In this document: piece by piece, positions 24,297-31,110 of the stretch | How positions within the stretch are numbered: the stretch's first letter is position 1 | How the letters are laid out: each line of letters opens with the position of its first letter | Source of the DNA: Nonomuraea zeae | Lineage (GTDB): Bacteria; Actinomycetota; Actinomycetes; Streptosporangiales; Streptosporangiaceae | Length of the DNA stretch: 46,172 nt | NCBI RefSeq assembly: GCF_005889725.1 | Contig: NZ_VCKX01000071.1 | Location: 1-46,172 of the forward strand | Reading direction: 5' to 3' | Program-made: the position numbers and the translations under genes | The notes under the pieces: model-generated | What the model was told of the DNA's origin: nothing | The model's database searches: none | Seen by the model: the letters and a program-made list of their open reading frames with translations, nothing else

Positions 24297-25406
24297 ATGC
24301 GTGCGCCCTCCGGTTACCTACTCGCCGCGCGCTACCGGCTCATGGAGCCGGTTGGTCGCGGCGGCATGGGCACCGTTTGGCGGGCGCATGACGAGCTCCT
24401 CGACCGTGACGTGGCGGTCAAGGAAGTGCGGCTGCCGTCCGTGCTCGACGAGGATCTGCGCGCTGAGCTGTGCGCCCGTACCGAACGCGAGGGCAGGGCG
24501 ACCGCGATGGTCGCGCATCCTTCCGTCATCACCGTGTTCGACGTCGTCACCGAGGACGACCGGCCGTGGATCGTGATGGAGCTGCTGCGGGCCAAGTCCC
24601 TGGAGCAGCTCATCCAGGAACACGGACCGCTCCACCCGCGCAGGGCCGCCGAGATCGGCCGGCAGATCCTCGGGGCGCTGCGCGCCGTGCACGCCAAGGG
24701 GATCCTGCACCGCGACGTCAAGCCGAGCAACGTGCTGGTGACCGAGGACCGCGCGGTGCTGACCGACTTCGGGCTGGCCGCGCTCGAAGGTGACGTTTCC
24801 ATCACCCAGGCGGGCATCGTCCTGGGGTCCGCCGGATACATCGCTCCAGAGCGGGTGCTCGGCTCGAAGGCCAGTCCGGCGGGCGATCTGTGGTCGCTCG
24901 GCGCGACCCTCTACACAGCCGTCGAGGGCAGGGGCCTGCACGGCCGGCGTACGGCCGCCGCCGCGCTCGCGGCGCTCACCAGCGGCGAGCCGATCCCCAT
25001 GAGCAAGGCGGGCCCGCTGGCTCCCGTGCTGGACGCGCTGCTCAGGATCGACCCCCAGACCAGGCTCGACTCCGTACGGGCCTCGCTCATGCTGGCCAGG
25101 GTGGCCGCGGGCGGCTCGGCCGAGGAGCCGCTGACGCCCCGCAGGCCCGAACGCTCCGCGTCCCCGCTGAGCTCCCCGTCTTTCACACGCAGGCCCGCAC
25201 ATCGCGGGCTGCACAGAGCGGAGGCCACGGCCGCGGCGCTGACCGTGCCCCCGCCCAGGCAGGAACGTAAACCCGGCGAAGGCGTACACAGGAAGCGCGT
25301 AGAAGCGCGGCCGACTCCGTCCGCTTATGCCCGTTTCAAAGCGACGGTGATAAAGTTGTGCCTTCCTCGGCGGTTCTGGCCAAGAGAACTTCGCAAGCGA
25401 GGGTAA
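24297..25406 (+). CDS. Serine/threonine protein kinase A (soluble, PknB-type)
   Basis: A 369 aa Hanks-type kinase with an intact catalytic core at about 12-270: glycine loop GRGGMGTVWRA, K42 in VAVKEV, catalytic D140 in HRDVKPSNVL, DFG at 157-159, and GSAGYIAPERV in the activation segment with Ser/Thr before APE. The C-terminal ~100 residues are basic and disordered, with no transmembrane helix or PASTA repeats, so it should be cytoplasmic. The core resembles kinase B immediately downstream (36 nt gap), suggesting tandem duplication. No substrates can be inferred. Confidence 0.92.
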   Translation: MRAPSGYLLAARYRLMEPVGRGGMGTVWRAHDELLDRDVAVKEVRLPSVLDEDLRAELCARTEREGRATAMVAHPSVITVFDVVTEDDRPWIVMELLRAKSLEQLIQEHGPLHPRRAAEIGRQILGALRAVHAKGILHRDVKPSNVLVTEDRAVLTDFGLAALEGDVSITQAGIVLGSAGYIAPERVLGSKASPAGDLWSLGATLYTAVEGRGLHGRRTAAAALAALTSGEPIPMSKAGPLAPVLDALLRIDPQTRLDSVRASLMLARVAAGGSAEEPLTPRRPERSASPLSSPSFTRRPAHRGLHRAEATAAALTVPPPRQERKPGEGVHRKRVEARPTPSAYARFKATVIKLCLPRRFWPRELRKRG

Positions 25407-25429
25407 AGCACTTCCCAAGCGAGAATCGA

Positions 25430-25435
25430 TATCTT
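25430..25435 (+). promoter_or_regulatory. Putative -10 of kinase B (leaderless)
   Basis: TATCTT ends 6 nt before the ATG at 25442 and no ribosome binding site is visible. Confidence 0.5.
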
Positions 25436-25441
25436 CTTCTC

Positions 25442-27469
25442 ATGCCGGAACAGCAGACACGCCTGCTCGCGGAGCGCTACGAGCTCATCGCCCCCCTCGG
25501 CAGGGGGACCATGGGCACCGTCTGGCGCGCCCGCGACCGCGCGCTCGGGCGCGAGGTGGCGGTCAAGGAAATCCGCCAGGACCCGGGACTCACCGAGGAA
25601 CAGCGGGCCGAGCTGCGCGAACGCATGGTCCGCGAAGGGCGCATCGCCGCGCGGATCAACCACCCGTCCGTCGCCTCCATCCACGACGTCATCATCCAGG
25701 ACGACAGCCCGTGGATCATCATGGAGCTCATCGAAGCCCGCTCGCTGGAGCAGGTGATCGACGAGGAAGGGCCGCTGCCGCCGCGGCTCGTGGCGGAGAT
25801 CGGCGTCGACCTGCTCGGGGCGCTGCGCGCGGCGCACGCCCAGGGCATCACGCACCGCGACGTCAAGCCGGGCAACGTGCTCATCACCGAGAGCGGCCGG
25901 GTGGTGCTGACCGACTTCGGCATCGCCAAGGCGGAGGGCGACTCCCGGCTCACGAAAACGGGCATGGTGATCGGATCACCCGGTTACACGGCCCCGGAAC
26001 GTGCCAGGGGTGAGTACACCGGGCCCGAGTCCGACGTCTGGTCGCTCGGGGCCACCTTGTACTTCGCGGTCGAGGGGCGACCGGCGTACGAGCGGTCCAC
26101 CATCGCGGAGACGCTGGCGGCGCTGCTCACCGAGAGCGCGGACCCGCCGACGCAGGCGGGGCAGCTGCGCCCGGTGCTGAACGGGCTGCTGAACAAGGAC
26201 TACCGGCAGCGGCTCCACGCTGCCAAGGCGGAGACCCTGCTGCGCATGGTCGCCGACACCCCCACGAGCGAGATGCCGGTGCTCACGGCCGAGGCTCTTA
26301 TGGCGCAGGAGGCCGCTTTGCCCGACCCGTTCGCCCAGAAGACCCCGGCAGGCCCACCTCCCGACGGGCCGGCCGGCCCGCGCGGGCAAGGCCCTGGCGG
26401 GCACGGCGCCGGCGGCCAGGGAACCGGTGGCCCCCGGGTCCCCGGTGGTCCTGGCGGTCCCGGTGGCCCCGGCGGTCCCGGTGCCGGTGGCCCGCATGGT
26501 CCCGGTGGTCCCGGTGGGTCGGCGCAACGGCCGGTCGGCGGGCCTGGCGGGCAGCGACCCGCGTCCGGGCCGCAGGGGCCGGTACGCGGCCCGAACGCGC
26601 CCACCGTGCCGCAGGGCGGCTCGTCAGGGCGTCCGCCGCAGGGACAGCAGCAGCTCGCCGCGCAGGCGCCCGGATCCGGCGCCCGCGGCACCGGCCCAGG
26701 AGCGCAGGGCCAGGGGCCAGGCGCGCAAGGACAGGGCACCGGCGCGGGACAGGGCACCGCGCCCGGTCACGGCGTAGGCGCCGGACAGGGCGCCGGCCCA
26801 GGGCAGGGCCGCGGTCCGGGCCAGGGCTACGGCCCGGGTCAAGGGTCAGGCCCGATTCATGGGCCCGGTCCAGGCCAGGGAGGCGGCCCAGGTCAGGGAA
26901 GCGGCCCGGGTCAGGGAGGCGGTCCGGGGCACGCAGGTGGTCCGGGGCAGAGCACCGGTCCGTGGCAGGGCGCCGGTCAAGGCGGGCCGGCCACTCAGCC
27001 GAGCGCGCAGGCCGGCGGCAGCGGCCCGTACGGGAGCCCGCCCTCCGACGAGGGCTACGACCCCGAGCGGACGGTCAGCATCGCCAGGCCCAAGGGCCCC
27101 TTCCCCTCGGCGCCCGAGCAGGGCCGCCCGCCGCAGCACCCGGGCGACGAGAGCGCCGTCACCACACGCGTCCACTCCCCGCACAACAACCCGCCGGGGC
27201 AGCAGGTCTACCCGCCGATGCCCCAGCAGCAGAACGTCCCGCAGCCTCAGGGCCCCCGTCAGGGACCTCCGCAGGGCGGCCCCCAGCAGCAGGGCCCGCA
27301 GCAGGGGATGCAGCAGGGCAAGGGCCTGGGCACGGACCTGTTCGCGATCGCCGGTCAGGAGGAGCAGCGGCCCGCGGGCAACCGCAACGGCATGCTGGTG
27401 CTCATGGCCGTGGCCGCCGCCGCGGCCGTGGTGATCGCCGTCCTCGTCGTGGCCCTCATCTCGGCCTGA
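25442..27469 (+). CDS. Serine/threonine protein kinase B with silk/collagen-like linker and tail anchor
   Basis: A 675 aa protein. The kinase domain spans about 13-272, with glycine loop GRGTMGTVWRA, K42, catalytic D140 in HRDVKPGNVL, DFG at 158-160 and GSPGYTAPERA. A ~345-residue low-complexity linker (about 300-645) follows: first GPGGPGG collagen-like triplets, then GPGQG-type repeats, then Pro/Gln-rich sequence with a possible phospho-site block DPERTVSIARPKGPFPS. A single transmembrane helix (MLVLMAVAAAAAVVIAVLVV) lies at the very C-terminus with only a few residues after it. There is no external sensor domain, unlike PknB. The upstream open frame is ignored because the family start MPEQQTRLLAERYELI and the -10 both point to 25442. 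Confidence 0.92.
   Translation: MPEQQTRLLAERYELIAPLGRGTMGTVWRARDRALGREVAVKEIRQDPGLTEEQRAELRERMVREGRIAARINHPSVASIHDVIIQDDSPWIIMELIEARSLEQVIDEEGPLPPRLVAEIGVDLLGALRAAHAQGITHRDVKPGNVLITESGRVVLTDFGIAKAEGDSRLTKTGMVIGSPGYTAPERARGEYTGPESDVWSLGATLYFAVEGRPAYERSTIAETLAALLTESADPPTQAGQLRPVLNGLLNKDYRQRLHAAKAETLLRMVADTPTSEMPVLTAEALMAQEAALPDPFAQKTPAGPPPDGPAGPRGQGPGGHGAGGQGTGGPRVPGGPGGPGGPGGPGAGGPHGPGGPGGSAQRPVGGPGGQRPASGPQGPVRGPNAPTVPQGGSSGRPPQGQQQLAAQAPGSGARGTGPGAQGQGPGAQGQGTGAGQGTAPGHGVGAGQGAGPGQGRGPGQGYGPGQGSGPIHGPGPGQGGGPGQGSGPGQGGGPGHAGGPGQSTGPWQGAGQGGPATQPSAQAGGSGPYGSPPSDEGYDPERTVSIARPKGPFPSAPEQGRPPQHPGDESAVTTRVHSPHNNPPGQQVYPPMPQQQNVPQPQGPRQGPPQGGPQQQGPQQGMQQGKGLGTDLFAIAGQEEQRPAGNRNGMLVLMAVAAAAAVVIAVLVVALISA
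26370..26970 (+). repeat. Gly-Pro-Gln low-complexity coding repeats
   Basis: Short GGTCCCGGTGGCCC- and GGCCCGGGTCAGGG-like units encode GPGG and GPGQG motifs in the kinase B linker. The units vary at third positions, so the repeat is better kept at protein than at DNA level, which argues for selection. Confidence 0.75.
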
Positions 27470-27568
27470 CCGCCGCGCGCCCGCCCGCACCTGCGGCCGG
27501 GCGCGCCCTGGGGCAGCGGGGAAGCCCGCGGACGGCAGCGCCTTTGAGCTGATCACGCGGCCGTGGGT

Positions 27569-27574
27569 CAGACT
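27569..27574 (+). promoter_or_regulatory. Possible -10 of fumC (leaderless)
   Basis: CAGACT ends 7 nt before the ATG. It is a weaker match than the others, but no ribosome binding site is visible. Confidence 0.3.
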
Positions 27575-27581
27575 GGGACTC

Positions 27582-28967
27582 ATGAGCGAGTTCAGAATCG
27601 AACATGACTCGATGGGCGAGGTTCGCGTGCCCTCAGGTGCGAAGTGGCGCGCGCAGACCCAGCGGGCAGTGGAGAACTTCCCGATCTCAGGACGGCCGCT
27701 GGAGCCGTCGCACATCGCCGCCCTGGGGCTGATCAAGGCGGTGGCCGCCGAGGTCAACGGCGAGCTGGGCGTGATCGACAAGGACCTGGCGGAGGCCATC
27801 GCGCAGGCCGCCGCCGACGTCGCGGAGAACGAGCACGACGCGCATTTCCCGATCGACGTCTTCCAGACCGGCTCGGGCACCTCATCCAACATGAACGCCA
27901 ACGAGGTCATCGCGACGCTGGCCGAGGAGCGGCTGGGCCGGCCCGTGCACGCCAACGACCACGTGAACGCCTCCCAGTCGTCCAACGACGTCTTCCCCAC
28001 CTCCATCCACGTGGCGGCGGCGACCGAGGTGACCTACCACCTGCTGCCCTCGCTCAGGCACCTGGCGGAGGCGCTGCGGGTGAAGGCGATCGAGTTCGAC
28101 GGGGTGGTGAAGTCGGGGCGCACCCACCTGATGGACGCGACCCCGGTGACGCTCGGCCAGGAGTTCGGCGGTTACGCCACGCAGGTCGAGCACGGCGTCG
28201 TACGCGTCACGACGGCGCTGGACCACGTGCTTGAACTGCCGCTGGGCGGCACCGCGGTGGGCACCGGCATCAACACCCCGCCGGGCTTCGCCCAGGAGGC
28301 CATCGGCAAGCTGCGCGAGGCGACCAGCATCCCGTTCCGCGAGGCGAGGGATCACTTCGAGGCCCAGAGCGCGCAGGACTCCATCGTCGAGCTGTCCGGC
28401 CAGCTCAAGGTGGTGGCCGTCGCCCTGAACAAGATCGCCAACGACCTGCGCTGGATGGGGTCCGGCCCGCGGGCGGGGCTGGGCGAGATCAACCTGCCCG
28501 ACCTCCAGCCTGGCTCGTCCATCATGCCCGGCAAGGTCAACCCGGTGATCCCCGAGGCCACGGCCATGGTCGCGGCGCAGGTCATCGGCAACGACGCGAC
28601 GATCACGTTCGCCGGCGCCTCGGGCAGCTTCGAGCTGAACGTCCAGCTGCCCATCATCGCCCGCAACATCCTGGAGTCGATCAGGCTGCTGGCGAACGTG
28701 TCGCGGCTGCTCGCCGACCGCTGCGTCGCCGGCATCACGGCGAACGTGGAACGGCTGCGCGAGTACGCCGAGTCCTCCCCGTCGATCGTCACGCCGCTGA
28801 ACAAGTACCTCGGGTACGAGGAAGCCGCCAAGATCGCCAAGCAGGCGCTGGCCGAGCGCAAGACCATCCGCGAGGTCGTCGTCGAGCGCGGCCACGTGGC
28901 CGACGGCACCCTGACGGAGGACCAGCTCGACGCCGCGCTCGACGTGCTCTCGATGACCAGGCCCTGA
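27582..28967 (+). CDS. fumC: Class II fumarate hydratase
   Basis: A 461 aa metal-independent fumarase of the TCA cycle. The superfamily signature GSSIMPGKVNP is at 311-321 with catalytic Ser312 in the mobile loop, H182 in SGRTHLMDATPVTLGQEF is the likely general-base partner, and TGSGTSSNMNANEVI and NASQSSNDVFPTS are intact. The length matches E. coli FumC (467). It follows kinase B by 112 nt with no obvious terminator between, but appears to have its own leaderless promoter. Having both iron-sulfur and iron-free fumarases lets malate formation continue under oxidative or iron stress (inference). Confidence 0.97.
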   Translation: MSEFRIEHDSMGEVRVPSGAKWRAQTQRAVENFPISGRPLEPSHIAALGLIKAVAAEVNGELGVIDKDLAEAIAQAAADVAENEHDAHFPIDVFQTGSGTSSNMNANEVIATLAEERLGRPVHANDHVNASQSSNDVFPTSIHVAAATEVTYHLLPSLRHLAEALRVKAIEFDGVVKSGRTHLMDATPVTLGQEFGGYATQVEHGVVRVTTALDHVLELPLGGTAVGTGINTPPGFAQEAIGKLREATSIPFREARDHFEAQSAQDSIVELSGQLKVVAVALNKIANDLRWMGSGPRAGLGEINLPDLQPGSSIMPGKVNPVIPEATAMVAAQVIGNDATITFAGASGSFELNVQLPIIARNILESIRLLANVSRLLADRCVAGITANVERLREYAESSPSIVTPLNKYLGYEEAAKIAKQALAERKTIREVVVERGHVADGTLTEDQLDAALDVLSMTRP

Positions 28968-28997
28968 TCTCCCGGCGGCCGGGCCTGACCGGGGCCT

Positions 28998-30119
28998 TCA
29001 GCCGGTGACGGGGCGCCGGTTCGCGTGGGCCGTACGCGTGGCGTGCGCCCAGCGGGTGAGCAGGGACAGCGCGGCGCCGGAGTCCACGGCGTCCGCGGCC
29101 CGCTTGTAGGCCGCGGCCAGCGCGCTCGTGAGCTCGGCCGCCGGCGGGGTGCCGTCGGCGGCCACCACGGCGGCGGCGGCGTTCAGCAGGACGATGTCGC
29201 GCACCGGGCCCCGCTCGCCGGCGAGGACGGCGCGCGCGACCCCGGCGTTGTGCTTGGCGTCGCCGCCGCGCAGATCGGCGACACGGGCACGCGGGATCGA
29301 CAGGTCGGCCGGGTCGAAGACGGCGTGCGTGACGGCTCCCCGGCGCACGACCCAGACCGACGAGGGCCCGCAGGTGGACAGCTCGTCGAGCCCGTCGTCG
29401 CCGCGGAAGACGAGCGAGGAGCCGCCGCGCTCGGCCAGCACGCCCGCGATGACCGGCGCCATCTTGGGGTGGAAGACCCCGACCGCCTGCGCGGTCGGCA
29501 GGGCGGGGTTGGTGAGCGGGCCCAGGAAGTTGAAGACCGTGGGCACGCCCATCTCGCGGCGCGGGCCCGAGGTCCGTCTCAAGCCGGGGTTGAAGGCGGG
29601 CGCGAAGCAGAACGTGATGCCGACCTCGTCCGCCACCGAGACCACCGCGGCCGGTGTGAGCTCGATGACCACGCCGAGCTCCTCCAGCACGTCCGCGGCG
29701 CCGGCCAGGGAGGAGGCGGCCCGCCCGCCGTGCTTGACCACCTTCACGCCCGCGGCGGCGGCCACGACGGCGGCCATGGTGGAGATGTTCACGGTGTGGG
29801 CGCGGTCGCCGCCGGTGCCGACGAGGTCCACGGCGTCGCCGGCGATCCTGATCGCGGCCGATCTGGCGAGCATGCCGTCGGCCAGCCCGGACACCTCCGC
29901 GACGCTCTCGCCCTTGGCCCGCAGGGCGACCGCGAACGCGGCCATCTGGGCGCTCGTCGCGGCCCCTGACATGATCTGCTCCATCGCCCAGGCGGTCTGG
30001 CGCGAGGTGAGCGAGACGCCGTCGAGCAGCGTCGTGAGCAGGTGCGGCCACGTGGTGGTGCGGCCGTCGGCGGTGCCGGTGCTCGCGCTCTTGCTCGTGG
30101 TGGTGGCGGTGCTGGTCAT
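28998..30119 (-). CDS. trpD: Anthranilate phosphoribosyltransferase
   Basis: TrpD joins anthranilate to PRPP in tryptophan synthesis. The 373 aa product has a Thr/Ser-rich N-terminal extension of ~22 residues, then the helical domain and the PRPP-binding loop DLVGTGGDRAHTVNIST. KHGGRAASS, NFLGPLTNP and the anthranilate-site region follow. The ATG at 30119 is preceded by GAAAGGGG; an in-frame ATG at 30164 (MSNAPPSS) is less likely. No other trp gene is adjacent. The 5' region carries a Trp-rich leader peptide and attenuator-like hairpins, so expression is probably tuned by Trp-tRNA supply. Confidence 0.95.
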   Translation of the reverse strand: MTSTATTTSKSASTGTADGRTTTWPHLLTTLLDGVSLTSRQTAWAMEQIMSGAATSAQMAAFAVALRAKGESVAEVSGLADGMLARSAAIRIAGDAVDLVGTGGDRAHTVNISTMAAVVAAAAGVKVVKHGGRAASSLAGAADVLEELGVVIELTPAAVVSVADEVGITFCFAPAFNPGLRRTSGPRREMGVPTVFNFLGPLTNPALPTAQAVGVFHPKMAPVIAGVLAERGGSSLVFRGDDGLDELSTCGPSSVWVVRRGAVTHAVFDPADLSIPRARVADLRGGDAKHNAGVARAVLAGERGPVRDIVLLNAAAAVVAADGTPPAAELTSALAAAYKRAADAVDSGAALSLLTRWAHATRTAHANRRPVTG

Positions 30120-30169
30120 GGATGCGCCCCTTTCGTGAATGCTCGACGGGGGCGCGTTCGACATGCCGG

Positions 30170-30192
30170 CGGCCGCCTCGTCGAGGCGGCCG
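30170..30192 (-). terminator. Attenuator terminator-like hairpin (segments 3:4) upstream of trpD
   Basis: On the minus strand CGGCCGCCTCG (30192-30182) pairs perfectly over 11 bp with CGAGGCGGCCG (30180-30170). It lies 50 nt upstream of the trpD ATG and 26 nt after the leader stop. There is no U-tract. Its 5' arm contains CCGCCT, which can instead pair with AGGCGG at the leader stop codon. Confidence 0.75.
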
Positions 30193-30213
30193 GACGCGTA
30201 TGCGCAGGGAGGA

Positions 30214-30228
30214 CCGCCTAAGAGGCGG
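30214..30228 (-). promoter_or_regulatory. Attenuator 1:2 hairpin over the trp leader stop codon
   Basis: CCGCCT (30228-30223), loop CTT, AGGCGG (30219-30214) on the minus strand. Segment 1 lies in the codons just after the two Trp codons, so a ribosome stalled there would mask it and free segment 2 to pair with CCGCCT at 30189-30184. Confidence 0.7.
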
Positions 30229-30256
30229 GCCACCACTGGAGCGAATACGCGATCAT
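30218..30256 (-). CDS. trpL: trp leader peptide (12 aa, tandem Trp codons)
   Basis: The ORF reads MIAYSLQWWPAS, with two adjacent TGG codons. It resembles the Streptomyces trp leader pattern M-x-A-H-S-x-Q-N-W-W-W, known from memory. The ATG at 30256 has TATCTT exactly 6 nt upstream, so the leader is probably translated from a leaderless mRNA. An in-frame ATG at 30289 would extend it to 23 aa. The stop codon sits inside the 1:2 hairpin and trpD starts 98 nt downstream. It is too short for ordinary gene callers. Confidence 0.8.
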   Translation of the reverse strand: MIAYSLQWWPAS

Positions 30257-30262
30257 TTCGCC

Positions 30263-30268
30263 AAGATA
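30263..30268 (-). promoter_or_regulatory. Putative -10 of the trpL-trpD transcript
   Basis: TATCTT on the minus strand ends 6 nt before the leader ATG at 30256. No strong -35 is seen. Confidence 0.5.
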
Positions 30269-30344
30269 GCAGATCGCCGTGATCCACATAGCCAGGCACC
30301 GATCTATGTCGCCCGCACCCATGCGTCACGGCGTGGCGACCGCC

Positions 30345-30350
30345 TAGGGT
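30345..30350 (+). promoter_or_regulatory. Putative -10 of the 3-hydroxybutyrate-type operon (leaderless)
   Basis: TAGGGT ends 7 nt before the dehydrogenase ATG at 30358. Confidence 0.5.
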
Positions 30351-30357
30351 TCGGGGT

Positions 30358-31110
30358 ATGGCGAAGGAGCTGACTGGGCGGACCGCGCTGGTGACGGGGG
30401 CTGGGGGCGGCATCGGCGCCGCCTGCGCCCGGCGGCTGGCCGCGGCGGGGGCCAGGGTGCTGGTGGTCGACATGCGGGCCGAGCCCGCGGAGAAGGTGGC
30501 GGCCGAGATCGGCGGCCAGGCGGTGGTGGCCGATCTGAGCGAGCCGGGCTTCGTGGCGTCGCTACCGGACGAACCCATCGATATCGTGGTGAACAACGCC
30601 GGGTTTCAGCACGTCGCGCCCATCGAGGAGTTCCCTCCCGAGGTGTTCGCCACGATGATCAGGGTCATGCTGGAGGCGCCTTTCCTGATCGCGCGGAAGG
30701 TGCTGCCCGGCATGTACGCCAAGGGGTGGGGAAGAATCGTGAACATCTCGTCCGTGCACGGGTTGCGCGCTTCGCCGTACAAATCCGCTTATACCGCGGC
30801 CAAGCACGGGCTGGAGGGGTTCTCCAAGGTGGTGGCGCTCGAAGGGGCGGCCCATGGCGTGACCTCCACCTGCGTCTGCCCCGCCTACGTGCGCACCGGG
30901 CTGGTCGAGGCCCAGGTCGCCGACCAGGCCAAGGTGCACGGCATCGAGCCGGACGAAGTGGTCGAGGACATCATGCTCAAGCCCGCCGCGATCAAGCGGC
31001 TGATCGAGCCCGAGGAGGTGGCCGAGCTGGTCGCGTACCTGTGCGGGCCCAGCGGGGCGTTCATCACCGGCGTGTCACTCCCCTTGGACGGCGGCTGGAC
31101 GGCCCGCTAG
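30358..31110 (+). CDS. SDR oxidoreductase, probable 3-hydroxybutyrate dehydrogenase
   Basis: A 250 aa classical SDR: cofactor motif TGAGGGIG (14-21) with an acidic residue after strand 2 (VVDMR) favouring NAD, NNAG at 79-82, and catalytic S132, Y145 and K149 in SSVHGLRASPYKSAYTAAKH. The segments PAYVRTGLVEAQVADQAKVHGI and MLKPAAIKRLIEPEEVAELV are typical of D-3-hydroxybutyrate dehydrogenases, which oxidise 3-hydroxybutyrate to acetoacetate. Its stop codon overlaps the GTG of the regulator gene by one base, the first link in a five-gene unit. Confidence 0.85.
   Translation: MAKELTGRTALVTGAGGGIGAACARRLAAAGARVLVVDMRAEPAEKVAAEIGGQAVVADLSEPGFVASLPDEPIDIVVNNAGFQHVAPIEEFPPEVFATMIRVMLEAPFLIARKVLPGMYAKGWGRIVNISSVHGLRASPYKSAYTAAKHGLEGFSKVVALEGAAHGVTSTCVCPAYVRTGLVEAQVADQAKVHGIEPDEVVEDIMLKPAAIKRLIEPEEVAELVAYLCGPSGAFITGVSLPLDGGWTAR

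Noticed and set aside
23759..24298. Minus-strand 179 aa ORF upstream of kinase A
   Set aside because: Pro/Arg-rich, no domain, no ribosome binding site, and it overlaps other equally weak ORFs.
30164..30596. Upstream extension of trpD to a 532 aa protein
   Set aside because: The frame is open only because of GC bias. It would read through the leader/attenuator region and the opposite SDR gene, and the family N-terminus fits the ATG at 30119.
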